Shown here: positions 23,994 through 32,866 of the stretch, one piece after another
Layout: every line of letters starts with the position of its first letter
Position numbering within the stretch: the first letter of the stretch is position 1
NCBI GenBank assembly: GCA_017465475.1
Contig: JAFTWC010000035.1
Coordinates: forward strand, 124,001-188,000
Length of the DNA stretch: 64,000 nucleotides
Reading direction: 5' to 3'
Origin: Lachnospiraceae bacterium
Lineage (GTDB): Bacteria > Bacillota > Clostridia > Lachnospirales > Lachnospiraceae
Translations under genes and position numbers: made by a program
Notes under the pieces: model-generated
Told to the model about the DNA's origin: nothing
Database searches by the model: none
The model's input: the letters and a program-made list of their open reading frames with translations, nothing else

Positions 23994-25301
23994 TTACTTT
24001 GCAAAGAAAATATTTTTTACATCATTAAAAATCAGGAACACCATCAATAATAACAAAAGAATCATACCGATAAAGTGTACCATGCCTTCTTTTTCACGAT
24101 CCACAGGCTTTCCTCTGACAATCTCGATAATACAAAACAACAGTTTTCCGCCATCTAACGCCGGAATCGGAAGAAGGTTCATCACACCAAGATTGGCACT
24201 AAGCCATACCGAAAGATTCAAAAGATTTAATAAGGTTACCTTTACCCCGGCAGCTTTAGAGCCTTCATAGGTATCACCTACCAAATCTACAATGGCAACC
24301 ACACTTCCTACTTCATTGGATTTCACCTTTCCGGTAAACAATTTTCCTAAGCCCCTGGCAGTATCTTTAATCCAAAATCCCACTTCTGCCACGGAATACT
24401 TCAAAGTCTCCCATGCATTTGTATCCACTCTTGCCAAATTATAGGCAAATCCAACGGTATACTCTGTAGCTACATACTTCGGCGTTACCTGCGTAGTAAA
24501 TGTCTCGCCTTTTCTGTCATAGGTTACTTCAATCGGCTCTCCCGTGAGAGGTGTTTGATCAAAATATGCCATTAATTCTCCGCCGGTAAATACTTCTGTA
24601 TCGCTGATTTTCGTAATAACATCTCCCACCAAAAGACCGGCTTCCGCCATAGGATATCCTTCTGACAATTCTAAAATTTCAGCCGTTCCGTTATCAGCAC
24701 CGCTGTAGGTAAAACCAAGCATATATTTCTCATAAGCTTCCGGTAACAAGGTAAGTTTTACCTTCTCACCGTTACGCTTCACCGTTACCTTTAACGGCTC
24801 ATCGGTAAGCTCATGATACAAAAAATAACTTTGTATGTCTCTGCCGAAGGTCACTCCGGACTTCCCGATTTTTGTAATGACGTCTCCTTCCTGCAAGCCT
24901 GCAACCGCAGCAGGACCGTTTCCTGTAACCTTTGTTACGGTAGCCGGATCAAAACCTTCGGAGCCGATGATAAACAAGGAAAAAATGAAAGCAAGTATAA
25001 AATTAAAACCGGGACCTGCAAACAACACAGATACTCGTTGCCACACATTTTTCGCATAAAAGGACCGCTCGTTGTCCATGTTCTGGTCCTGATCTTCCCC
25101 CAACATCATACAGGCGCCGCCAATTGGCAGTAAACGAACGGAAAACTGTGTCCCAAAGGCCTTAAATCCACATAACCGCGGTCCCATGCCAATGGAAAAA
25201 TCCAGCACTTCAATTCCGTTTATCCTTGCAAAGATAAAATGTCCCAATTCGTGAACCAACACCAATAATCCAAAAATCAAAATCGCAATTACAATTTTCA
25301 T
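23994..25301 (-). CDS. rseP: RIP zinc metalloprotease RseP (site-2 protease)
   Basis: 435 residues. An intramembrane protease that cleaves anti-sigma factors and remnant signal peptides. The first membrane helix carries the zinc site HELGH (residues 17-21). Two PDZ domains follow, with GLQEGDVITKIG (about 136) and a second, more divergent copy at AGLLVGDVITKIS (about 225). The third zinc ligand lies in PIPALDGGKLLF, and a C-terminal helix follows. Having two PDZ domains is less common in short Gram-positive homologues (often one). It lies 20 bases after dxr. Confidence 0.95.
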   Translation of the reverse strand: MKIVIAILIFGLLVLVHELGHFIFARINGIEVLDFSIGMGPRLCGFKAFGTQFSVRLLPIGGACMMLGEDQDQNMDNERSFYAKNVWQRVSVLFAGPGFNFILAFIFSLFIIGSEGFDPATVTKVTGNGPAAVAGLQEGDVITKIGKSGVTFGRDIQSYFLYHELTDEPLKVTVKRNGEKVKLTLLPEAYEKYMLGFTYSGADNGTAEILELSEGYPMAEAGLLVGDVITKISDTEVFTGGELMAYFDQTPLTGEPIEVTYDRKGETFTTQVTPKYVATEYTVGFAYNLARVDTNAWETLKYSVAEVGFWIKDTARGLGKLFTGKVKSNEVGSVVAIVDLVGDTYEGSKAAGVKVTLLNLLNLSVWLSANLGVMNLLPIPALDGGKLLFCIIEIVRGKPVDREKEGMVHFIGMILLLLLMVFLIFNDVKNIFFAK

Positions 25302-25321
25302 ACGTCCTCTTTTCTGCGCCT

Positions 25322-26482
25322 CTACCGCACATTCTCCCTTATATAGTCATACGTTTCCTGTTCCGTGAAAAGAACTTCCTCTAACGTAGGATTTGCAATT
25401 TTATGATGGGCCTGCATGGCACGTTCAATCAGTTCGGTAATCTGTAAATAACCGATTTTCCTGCCTAAGAACAAAGCCACTGCCATTTCGTTAGCAGCAT
25501 TATAAACCGTAGGAATACTTCCGCCTTCTTTAAACGCATCATATGCCAATGCCAATGCTCGGAACGTATCTGTATCAGGCTTATAAAATTCAATCTTTTG
25601 CAATTCAAAAAAATCAAGCCGTTTTCCGCCTAACGCTACACGGTCCGGATAGGTCATGGCGTATTGGATCGGAAGCTTCATATCCGGCGTTCCCAGCTGT
25701 GCCAAAACTGCGCCGTCCGTAAACTGAATCATGGAATGAATAATGCTTTTCGGCTGAACCACCACTTCAATCTGCTCCGGTGATAAAGAAAAGAGCCATC
25801 CGGCCTCCATCACTTCCAACCCTTTATTCACCAAGGTAGATGAATCAATGGTAATTTTTCTTCCCATGGCCCAATTCGGATGCTTCAAGGCTTGTTCTAC
25901 TGTTATAGAACCAAGTTCATCCCTCTTTTTTCCAAAAAAAGGTCCGCCGGAAGCGGTCAACAATAACTTTTCTACCGTCTGTTCTCCCGCCCCTTGTAAA
26001 CACTGAAATACCGCAGAATGCTCACTGTCTACCGGAAGAAGCTTTACCCTATATTCTTCCACCAACGGCATAATAATATGTCCAGCAGTTACGAGAGTTT
26101 CCTTATTGGCCAATGCAATGTCTTTACCTGCCTTAATAGCAGAAATCGTAGGTAAAATACCAATCATTCCCACCACTGCATTTACAGTCATGTCTGCAGA
26201 AGGTTCAGTAGCACATGCAATCAGCCCATCCATTCCATACACTACCTCTGTAGAATGTATGTTATTGGCCGTAAGTCGTCTTTTTAATTCTTTCGCATCC
26301 TCTTCTTTTGTAAGGGAAACTACCTTTGGCAAAAACTCTGTCACCTGCTGTTCCAATAAATCAATACTGCTTCCCGCAGCCAATGCAACTACTTCGAATT
26401 CCTCTTTTCTTTCTCGTACAATTTCAAGGGTCTGGGTTCCGATGGACCCGGTAGAACCAAGAACAGCTATCTTCTTCATCAT
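25322..26482 (-). CDS. dxr: 1-deoxy-D-xylulose 5-phosphate reductoisomerase
   Basis: 386 residues, normal length. It carries out the first committed step of the MEP pathway, NADPH-dependent conversion of DXP to MEP. The N-terminal NADPH site is LGSTGSIGTQTLEI (residue 8 onward). The metal and substrate region includes LLPVDSEHSAVFQ, LTASGGPFFG and the catalytic loop PNWAMGRKITIDSSTL. The C-terminal helical domain is complete. Two ATG codons in tandem (26482 and 26479) make the exact start uncertain by one residue. It sits between cdsA and rseP, the standard order. Confidence 0.98.
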   Translation of the reverse strand: MMKKIAVLGSTGSIGTQTLEIVRERKEEFEVVALAAGSSIDLLEQQVTEFLPKVVSLTKEEDAKELKRRLTANNIHSTEVVYGMDGLIACATEPSADMTVNAVVGMIGILPTISAIKAGKDIALANKETLVTAGHIIMPLVEEYRVKLLPVDSEHSAVFQCLQGAGEQTVEKLLLTASGGPFFGKKRDELGSITVEQALKHPNWAMGRKITIDSSTLVNKGLEVMEAGWLFSLSPEQIEVVVQPKSIIHSMIQFTDGAVLAQLGTPDMKLPIQYAMTYPDRVALGGKRLDFFELQKIEFYKPDTDTFRALALAYDAFKEGGSIPTVYNAANEMAVALFLGRKIGYLQITELIERAMQAHHKIANPTLEEVLFTEQETYDYIRENVR

Positions 26483-26554
26483 TTATCTCAATCCTTCTTC
26501 CGCATGATAGGTCAATACAGACTTCCCTACTGCTTGTAATATAGTATACCGCAA

Positions 26555-27358
26555 TCAAAGTACAAAAATTTGTACCATCAAATACACAATCGGTGCCGTA
26601 AAAATAATACTGTCAAACCGGTCTAAAATACCGCCGTGCCCCGGAATCAATTTTCCGTAATCTTTAATTTCATAATGACGTTTCATAGCAGAAGCCGCCA
26701 AATCACCGATTTGGGACACCACAGATGCCAACACTCCAATGATAACAAATACAAGTACGGACACCGTAACCCCTTCCACAAAATGATTTAAACAAACCGC
26801 ATATATTCCTGCAATCAACGCCGTACCCGCAACACCTCCGATACAACCTTCTACGGATTTTTTCGGACTCAGTACCGGAAACGCCTTGTGTTTGCCGAAT
26901 AAACAACCGATGCAGTATGCACAGGTATCAGACCCCCAGGTTCCGATAAACACCAACCACAACAAAAGCATACCGTTTTCTTCCATACGAACCCGGTATA
27001 AAAACGAAAGTAATACTGCTACATACACGAAACCGGTATAAGAAGTAAATATGTCTTTTGCATGAAATTTCGGATAACGCACCACATAGACAGCCATATA
27101 TGCTAACAAAGCTACCACAGGAATCAAATCCGCAAGTTCATTTTTCCCAAAAAACAGTAAGCCATTCAAAGCCAGACACAATACCTGTCCCAAATAAAAC
27201 ATCCCGCTCTTATGGGTACCTGTCATCCTATGGAATTCAAACATTCCGATTAGAGAAATAGCCATTACTAACGCCCAAAAGACCGGTCCTCCTAAGATTC
27301 CGGTCGAAATCACAATTGCTAATAACACAATACCGCTTAACAATCTTGTAATTAACAT
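26555..27358 (-). CDS. cdsA: Phosphatidate cytidylyltransferase
   Basis: 267 residues, about eight membrane segments. It makes CDP-diacylglycerol from CTP and phosphatidate, the branch-point lipid used by PgsA and cardiolipin synthase encoded at the other end of this window. The family signature is present near the C-terminus: SAMKRHYEIKDYGKLIPGHG followed by GILDRFDSI, with the two metal-binding aspartates. It lies 27 bases after uppS. Confidence 0.97.
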   Translation of the reverse strand: MLITRLLSGIVLLAIVISTGILGGPVFWALVMAISLIGMFEFHRMTGTHKSGMFYLGQVLCLALNGLLFFGKNELADLIPVVALLAYMAVYVVRYPKFHAKDIFTSYTGFVYVAVLLSFLYRVRMEENGMLLLWLVFIGTWGSDTCAYCIGCLFGKHKAFPVLSPKKSVEGCIGGVAGTALIAGIYAVCLNHFVEGVTVSVLVFVIIGVLASVVSQIGDLAASAMKRHYEIKDYGKLIPGHGGILDRFDSIIFTAPIVYLMVQIFVL

Positions 27359-27385
27359 ACTGCCTCCATGAATCGATGACTCGGC

Positions 27386-28096
27386 CTACTTACTCTCAAG
27401 ACCGCCGAATCGTCTGTTTCTGCTTCCATAATATAAAATAGCTTCTTCCAACGCTTTTTTATCAAAATCCGGCCATAAAACATCCGTAAAATAAAGCTCT
27501 GCATAAGCCGACTGCCACATTAGGAAATTAGAAAGTCGCTGCTCTCCGCTGGTACGGATAATCAAATCCGGATCCGGTACATCTGCCGTATCCAGAGAGT
27601 TTCCGATATCCTCCGTTGTCATATCTTCTATGGACTTTCCTTCCGCAGCTAACTTTGCTGCTGCTTTTTTTACGGCACGCAACACTTCATCCCGGCCACC
27701 GTAATTTAATGCTATCTGAAATTGGAGTCCGGTATTTACACTTGATACCTCTTCCAACTGTTTTATCGATGTAATCATATCTTCCGGCAAAACCGAAATA
27801 TCGCCGATAATTCTTACGCGCATATTGTTGTCTGCACACTGCTTTATTGCATCCTTTAAATACCCGCGTAGTATCTTCATCAATGCATCAATCTCTTCCT
27901 TCGGTCTTGACCAATTTTCCGTGGAAAATGCATATACCGTCAGATATTTCACGCCCAACTTCCATGCTTCTTCACAAATTTTCCGAACCGATTTACTACC
28001 TTGAGAATGTCCTACATTTCGAGGCATCCCCCGTTTTTTGGCCCATCTTCCGTTTCCGTCCATAATAATTGCTATGTGCTGCGGAATTTTTTCCAT
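27386..28096 (-). CDS. uppS: Undecaprenyl diphosphate synthase (isoprenyl transferase)
   Basis: 236 residues. It extends farnesyl diphosphate with cis isoprene units to make the lipid carrier of cell wall synthesis. The catalytic motif HIAIIMDGNGRWAKKRG is at the N-terminus (Asp near residue 13). FSTENWSRP, ALNYGGRDEVLRA and the diphosphate-binding PDLIIRTSGEQRLSNFLMW region follow. The ATG at 28096 is chosen because GGAGG precedes it by 9 bases; the frame is open further upstream, but that region folds as a terminator-like hairpin. The hairpin at 28120-28179 lies between frr and this gene, so its expression may be reduced or regulated. Confidence 0.97.
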   Translation of the reverse strand: MEKIPQHIAIIMDGNGRWAKKRGMPRNVGHSQGSKSVRKICEEAWKLGVKYLTVYAFSTENWSRPKEEIDALMKILRGYLKDAIKQCADNNMRVRIIGDISVLPEDMITSIKQLEEVSSVNTGLQFQIALNYGGRDEVLRAVKKAAAKLAAEGKSIEDMTTEDIGNSLDTADVPDPDLIIRTSGEQRLSNFLMWQSAYAELYFTDVLWPDFDKKALEEAILYYGSRNRRFGGLESK

Positions 28097-28119
28097 CTTC
28101 CCTATCCTCCGGAACATTA

Positions 28120-28179
28120 AATGAAAGAAAAAGAGGGAGCCTGCGGTTCTCATCCCACGGACTCAACCGGGTTCCCTCT
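28120..28179 (-). terminator. Terminator-like hairpin between frr and uppS (possible attenuator)
   Basis: On the minus strand AGAGGGA pairs with TCCCTCT (28132-28179), with an inner CGGTT/AACCG pairing, and TTTTTCTTTC follows. It has the form of an intrinsic terminator yet sits inside an operon, about 24 bases upstream of the uppS start. A partial terminator or a regulated attenuator would fit. Confidence 0.75.
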
Positions 28180-28231
28180 GTCCTTTTTAATCTGTCAACT
28201 GACTATTCGTCATTACAAGTAGTTCTTGTCC

Positions 28232-28786
28232 TTAAACGGTAAGAATTTCAGCAGACTTATTGTCAGTCATCTTATCTACTTCCGCAACATACTTGTCGGT
28301 CATCTTCTGGATTTCATCCTCAATGCCCTTCTGCTCATCCTCAGAAATTTCATTTGCCTTTGCTGCCTTCTTAATAGCATCATTTGCATCACGACGTACG
28401 TTACGAATTGCAACTTTTGCATTCTCGGCCTGCTTCTTTACTTCCTTTACAAGCTCTTTACGTCTGTCCTCGGTAAGTTCCGGGAATACGAGACGAATAA
28501 TCTTGCCGTCGTTACTCGGAGTAAGACCGATATCGGAGGCCAAAATTGCCTTCTCGATTTCCTTAATCATCTTTGCTTCCCACGGCTGAATCTGAATCAC
28601 TCTTGCTTCTGGTACGGAAACATTTGCTACTGCCTGAATCGCAGACGGGGTTCCGTAATAATCCACTCTGAGCTTATCCAAAACGTGCGGATTGGCACGA
28701 CCTGCGCGAATGGTGGTAAAAGCTTCACCCAAAGCATCTACAGACTTCTGCATCTTTGTTTCAAACGGTACTACTCTTTCATTCAT
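28232..28786 (-). CDS. frr: Ribosome recycling factor
   Basis: 184 residues, exactly the usual length. It splits the post-termination ribosome together with EF-G. The protein is two-domain: a three-helix bundle (ends at both termini) and a beta domain with RAGRANPHVLDKLRVDYYG and TPSAIQAVANVSVPEAR. The conserved C-terminal helix KMTDKYVAEVDKMTDNKSAEI is complete. It is co-transcribed with pyrH, 21 bases downstream. Confidence 0.98.
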   Translation of the reverse strand: MNERVVPFETKMQKSVDALGEAFTTIRAGRANPHVLDKLRVDYYGTPSAIQAVANVSVPEARVIQIQPWEAKMIKEIEKAILASDIGLTPSNDGKIIRLVFPELTEDRRKELVKEVKKQAENAKVAIRNVRRDANDAIKKAAKANEISEDEQKGIEDEIQKMTDKYVAEVDKMTDNKSAEILTV

Positions 28787-28807
28787 TGTTTTATTCTCCT
28801 TCTTGCT

Positions 28808-29509
28808 TTATGGTGTAACGGTTGTTCCGATCGGCTCGCCTTTTGCTGCCTTAACAATTCCGTTTTCCTCATTTAATGAAAAGATAAATAACGGTACTTT
28901 ATGTTCCATGCACATTACGGTTGCGGTCATATCCAGAATCTTTAACTTTCTCTCCAACACTTCTGCAAAGGAAATGGTATCAAAACGCTTTGCGTTCGGA
29001 TTTTCCTTCGGGTCACTGTCATAAACACCGTCAACCGCCCGGGCCATAAGTATTACATCTGTCTCAAGCTCGATTGCACGCAAGGAAGTTGCCGTATCGG
29101 TAGAGAATAACGGATGCCCAGTTCCTCCTGCAAGAAATACCACCTTGCCCGCCTTTAAATCCTTTACTGCGTTGTCCTTTGTAAACAATTCAGTAAAGCT
29201 ACCGCATTCAAACGGAGTATACACTGCAGTGTCCATTCCGCAGAAACGGAAAATTTCGGACACATAGATACAATTCATTACCGTTGCCAGGCAACCGATA
29301 TGATCTGCTTTGATTCGGTCAATGGTTTCGGAGCTTCTTCCGCGCCAGAAATTACCGCCACCGATAACAACAGCCACTTCAATTCCGTCGTCTACCATCT
29401 GCTTTACCTGCTTGCCCACTGCAATACAAGTAGCCTCATCAAAACCCATTTTCTTATCTCCGGCGAGTGCCTCGCCGCTTAACTTTAATAAAACTCTCTT
29501 ATATGCCAT
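28808..29509 (-). CDS. pyrH: UMP kinase
   Basis: 233 residues. It phosphorylates UMP to UDP, the step feeding UTP, CTP and UDP-sugars. It belongs to the amino acid kinase fold: VLLKLSGEALAGD at the N-terminus, VVIGGGNFWRG near residue 44, AGGTGHPLFSTDTA near 130, and the C-terminal IGTTV end. It lies between the bactofilin gene and frr; in most Firmicutes rpsB-tsf occupy the upstream position, and they are absent here. Confidence 0.98.
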   Translation of the reverse strand: MAYKRVLLKLSGEALAGDKKMGFDEATCIAVGKQVKQMVDDGIEVAVVIGGGNFWRGRSSETIDRIKADHIGCLATVMNCIYVSEIFRFCGMDTAVYTPFECGSFTELFTKDNAVKDLKAGKVVFLAGGTGHPLFSTDTATSLRAIELETDVILMARAVDGVYDSDPKENPNAKRFDTISFAEVLERKLKILDMTATVMCMEHKVPLFIFSLNEENGIVKAAKGEPIGTTVTP

Positions 29510-29523
29510 AATATCCTCGTATT

Positions 29524-30228
29524 CTATTCAAAAATATTGTCAATCTCAACAGATGCGTAAGCAAGAGAACAGAAGCCCTCAAGTACTGCACCGTTGTTCA
29601 TCTGTACAGACTTAGCCTTTACATTACCCTTAATAATTGCGGTAGAATCGATAACAACCGGTCCCTTAATGTCGATTTCGCCCTTTACCGCACCGGCAAT
29701 CACACCGGAAGTAGCAGTAATATCACCGATAATGATGGTACCGAGACCAATCTTTACGCTGCCTTCACTGGTAATGTTACCCTCCAAACGGTCGGTATTC
29801 ACATAAACTTCCGCAGCCATGGCATTACCGGTTACCTTACCGGAAATGGTCAACTTGCCAAGACACTCGATGTCACCGTTAATCGTTCCCATGACATCCA
29901 AAGAACAATCGGAAATGATACTACCGTTAATGGTGGTCCCCTTGGTAATTACAGTAATACCGTCGGTATCCGGTACAGACGGACGCTCATTAGCAACCGG
30001 TTGTTCAACCGCCACCTCAGCACTTGCTTCCACCGGAGTCTCTGCAACCTCTTCCGCAACAGACTCATCCTCGGATGCCACTAAAGAATCATCTTCCATC
30101 AGGCTTTCCAAAAGTTCCATATCCACATCGTCCTGTTCCTCTTCGGAAACAACAGTGAATAAATCATCTTTTGCGTTCAACTCTTCATTCTGTACATCAT
30201 TTTCTTTTACATCTTTAAAAATACTCAT
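29524..30228 (-). CDS. Bactofilin-family polymer-forming protein
   Basis: 234 residues. An acidic, probably disordered N-terminal tail of about 90 residues (rich in Glu, Asp, Val and Ser) is followed by a bactofilin (DUF583) beta-helix core: ITVITKGTTINGSIISDCSL, GTINGDIECLGKLTISGKV, then repeated six-residue turns to VIDSTAIIKGNVKAKS. Bactofilins polymerise without nucleotides and act in cell shape, wall synthesis or stalk formation. The start at 30228 has AAAGGAG upstream. It is 14 bases from pyrH, so a cytoskeletal protein is likely co-expressed with the pyrH-frr-uppS genes. Confidence 0.88.
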   Translation of the reverse strand: MSIFKDVKENDVQNEELNAKDDLFTVVSEEEQDDVDMELLESLMEDDSLVASEDESVAEEVAETPVEASAEVAVEQPVANERPSVPDTDGITVITKGTTINGSIISDCSLDVMGTINGDIECLGKLTISGKVTGNAMAAEVYVNTDRLEGNITSEGSVKIGLGTIIIGDITATSGVIAGAVKGEIDIKGPVVIDSTAIIKGNVKAKSVQMNNGAVLEGFCSLAYASVEIDNIFE

Positions 30229-30305
30229 GGAAACTCCTTTCTTTTGCACAACCTTTATAGTAACTTATTTTTCTTCTCTTTCTTCAATCACTCAAATAAT
30301 TCTGT

Positions 30306-31925
30306 TTAGTTATTGAGATACTTTTTTAAGGTACTTCTTACAGCGCCTTCACCTGCAATCATCTCGCAGAACATAGTCTCAATACGCTCCGCAAGACCTG
30401 CTTCGCATAAATCAACCGCAAACAACGTCTTATTGGAAAGCACGGATTTTAACTGTCCGTTATAGCTTGCCGGGCTGCCGAATTCCACTGTCTTTAATGC
30501 TTCCTGCACACCTGCTGCCGTCGGATCAGGACTGATTTCCATCGGCTTACCGTTATCGTAAACACCCATGAGATAGCGAAGCCATCCGGCAATTGCCAGC
30601 GGAATATAAACCAAATCCGTAATTTTTAAGGTATCACTTGCCAAATAAGACTTCATGGTCTCACCGAAACGAATCGGCACCTTAAGACCGGTATCTGTTG
30701 CGATACGCTGCGGCATGTCCGGAATAAACGGATTCGGAAGACGCTCCTCAATTACTTCCTTAATGAACTCTCTCGGAGATAAAATCTTCGGGTCCACGAC
30801 TACCGGCATACCCTCGTCATAACCGATTTTCTCTACCAAAAGCTTTAAGTCTGCATCCTTCATCTCATCTGCAATCTTCGTATACCCCAGTACACAACCA
30901 TATACAGCAAGTGCTGTGTGAAGCGGATTCAAACAAGTCGTCACCTTCATACGCTCTGTGTTATTTACAGTGTCACGGTCGGTCATATAAACTCCGGCCT
31001 TCTCAAGTGCCGGTCTTCCGTTCGGGAACTTGTCCTCCACTACCAGATACTGCGGAATCTCTGCATTAACAAACGGTGCAATATAGGTATTTCTGGAAGT
31101 AACTACCGGAGCCATGTCTGCTACACCAAGTTCACCAAGTGCTTTCTCAACACTTTCTGCCGGACGCGGCGTAATCTTATCAATCATGGACCATGGGAAT
31201 GCTACCTTTGTTTCATCGGAAAGGTAAGCTACAAACTCAGAAGAAACAAAACCGCGCTTCTCCCATTCTTTTGCAATGGTAATGACGGAAGTCTGTAACT
31301 TTTCTCCGTTATGACTGCAGTTATCCATACTTACAAGGGCAAGCTTATGAGCACCTGCATTAAAACGCTTCCACATAAGAGCAGCCACTACACTCATGGC
31401 ATGAGTCGCTGCTTCCGGTCCCTTTTCCATATCGGAAACCACCACCGGAAGGAAATTACCGTGGATATCCTCTAATGCATAGCCCTTCTCCGTAATGGTA
31501 AAACTAACCATCTGAAGTTCCGGATTTTCAAAAATAGCAGAAAGCTTACCAAGCTCTTCCGGACGATCCTTACAAGCACAGTATGCGTCCGTAATACTTG
31601 CCACAACAGAATTTACCATGCCGCCGTCCGGCTTCAAACCAACTAACAACGCCAGACTGTCAAATGGACGATAAATCTTGTCCACAATATCAAAATCAAA
31701 GGTTTCTGCCGCAATAATACCGCTCTTTGCCAGTCCCTGATTTAACAAAGACTGCTGCAATACAGCAATAAAACCACGGAAAATATTACCTGCGCCGAAA
31801 TGCACCCACACCGGATGCTCGGCAGTATGGGCAGCCACTTCTGCCACATCATACTGCGGCAGGGAAATCCCTGCGCTTTCATATCCTGCACGGTCCAAAA
31901 GACCGTCTCTCGTTAAATACAACAT
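30306..31925 (-). CDS. Mannitol dehydrogenase family protein (fructuronate reductase-like)
   Basis: 539 residues. A long-chain NAD(P)-dependent polyol dehydrogenase. The N-terminal Rossmann domain includes VHFGAGNIFRGFIAV (residue about 42), and the catalytic domain includes VSMDNCSHNGEKL and FPWSMIDKITPRPAES, with the conserved lysine. Closest by feel to UxuB-type D-mannonate oxidoreductases (fructuronate to mannonate), but no other hexuronate genes are adjacent, so the sugar substrate is not certain. The start at 31925 has GGAGG 6 bases upstream, and the promoter is at 31965-31993. Confidence 0.85.
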   Translation of the reverse strand: MLYLTRDGLLDRAGYESAGISLPQYDVAEVAAHTAEHPVWVHFGAGNIFRGFIAVLQQSLLNQGLAKSGIIAAETFDFDIVDKIYRPFDSLALLVGLKPDGGMVNSVVASITDAYCACKDRPEELGKLSAIFENPELQMVSFTITEKGYALEDIHGNFLPVVVSDMEKGPEAATHAMSVVAALMWKRFNAGAHKLALVSMDNCSHNGEKLQTSVITIAKEWEKRGFVSSEFVAYLSDETKVAFPWSMIDKITPRPAESVEKALGELGVADMAPVVTSRNTYIAPFVNAEIPQYLVVEDKFPNGRPALEKAGVYMTDRDTVNNTERMKVTTCLNPLHTALAVYGCVLGYTKIADEMKDADLKLLVEKIGYDEGMPVVVDPKILSPREFIKEVIEERLPNPFIPDMPQRIATDTGLKVPIRFGETMKSYLASDTLKITDLVYIPLAIAGWLRYLMGVYDNGKPMEISPDPTAAGVQEALKTVEFGSPASYNGQLKSVLSNKTLFAVDLCEAGLAERIETMFCEMIAGEGAVRSTLKKYLNN

Positions 31926-31964
31926 AATTTTCCTCCAAAAAATCATCAAAAATCCCCAACTTTA

Positions 31965-31993
31965 AGTATACTCTAGCGTACCAAAAAAAGCAA
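31965..31993 (-). promoter_or_regulatory. Promoter of the mannitol dehydrogenase family gene
   Basis: On the minus strand TTGCTT (31988-31993), 17 bases, TATACT (31965-31970), about 40 bases before the start codon. It may also serve the bactofilin-pyrH-frr genes downstream. Confidence 0.65.
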
Positions 31994-32020
31994 TAACTTT
32001 AGTATGATTTTTAATTTTGT

Positions 32021-32749
32021 TTAGTTTTCTTGTTGTATCCCCTGGGTAAACATATAACTGCCGATGCCCACCGCAATGGTCAGATTCAAAGAATCCACAT
32101 CCTGTGTCTGCGGAATAATAATACTCTGTCCGAAGTTTGCAAACTCGTCAGGAAGACCTGTGGCCTCATTTCCGAACACAAGGGAAAAGAGCTTTGGTTT
32201 CGGTACGTCGGAGACCGTAAGTTGACGTTCTCCGGTTAACATAAAACAGAACACCTCATGCTCCGGAAACTCCTTACGATACTCCGAAAAATCCTCATAA
32301 TAGGTATGACGCAGACGGAATAACGCTCCCATGGAAGCTCGTACTGCCTTTGGGTGAAAAGAATCTACTCCCGGTGCAATAATCGCTATGTCATAGATTC
32401 CCATAGCAGCCGCTGTTCGAAGAATCGTACCTAAATTCCCCATATTGCTTGGGTTTACCAGCACAATATGCGGCTTATCTTTCTGCAAACGTTCCGTATA
32501 CTTATCAAACACACCAATAACAAAACAGTTTTCTTTATCGGATAATCTTGCAATTTGTTTATCTGCTACAATCACCGGAATATGATGTTTTTCGCATAAT
32601 TCATCAATGGTAGCTTTCTCCGGAAAGGTAGAATGTACCAGTACTTCACGCACTGCATGCGGCCGGCATTTTAACAATTCAATGGTTGGGAATGCTCCTA
32701 ACGTGTAGGAATATTCCACCCCTTTTTTATATGGTTTAATCGGTTCCAT
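32021..32749 (-). CDS. TrmH/SpoU family RNA methyltransferase
   Basis: 242 residues. The three SPOUT motifs are clear: NPSNMGNLGTILRTAAAMG (about 123), LVFGNEATGLPDEF (about 190) and SLNLTIAVGIGSYMFTQ at the C-terminus; these form the trefoil-knot SAM site. It 2'-O-methylates a ribose in rRNA or tRNA, but the target base cannot be read from the sequence. An N-terminal substrate-binding region of about 95 residues is present. The start at 32749 has GGAGG upstream; a second start 12 bases earlier lies inside that site. Confidence 0.88.
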   Translation of the reverse strand: MEPIKPYKKGVEYSYTLGAFPTIELLKCRPHAVREVLVHSTFPEKATIDELCEKHHIPVIVADKQIARLSDKENCFVIGVFDKYTERLQKDKPHIVLVNPSNMGNLGTILRTAAAMGIYDIAIIAPGVDSFHPKAVRASMGALFRLRHTYYEDFSEYRKEFPEHEVFCFMLTGERQLTVSDVPKPKLFSLVFGNEATGLPDEFANFGQSIIIPQTQDVDSLNLTIAVGIGSYMFTQGIQQEN

Positions 32750-32823
32750 ATTCTCCTCCATTTTGTTTTCATCAACAAAAGTATTTTACCATACTTTGCC
32801 GAATGCTTCCATACCTTTTTCCA

Positions 32824-32859
32824 TAAAAATAGGACGTCACACACTAACGCGTACGCCCC
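32824..32859 (-). terminator. Probable terminator after the metallo-hydrolase gene
   Basis: On the minus strand GGGGCGT pairs with ACGTCCT (with two G-U pairs), an inner ACGC/GTGT pairing, then ATTTTTATGG. It lies 8 bases beyond the stop codon at 32867. Confidence 0.5.
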
Positions 32860-32866
32860 ATCTTTT

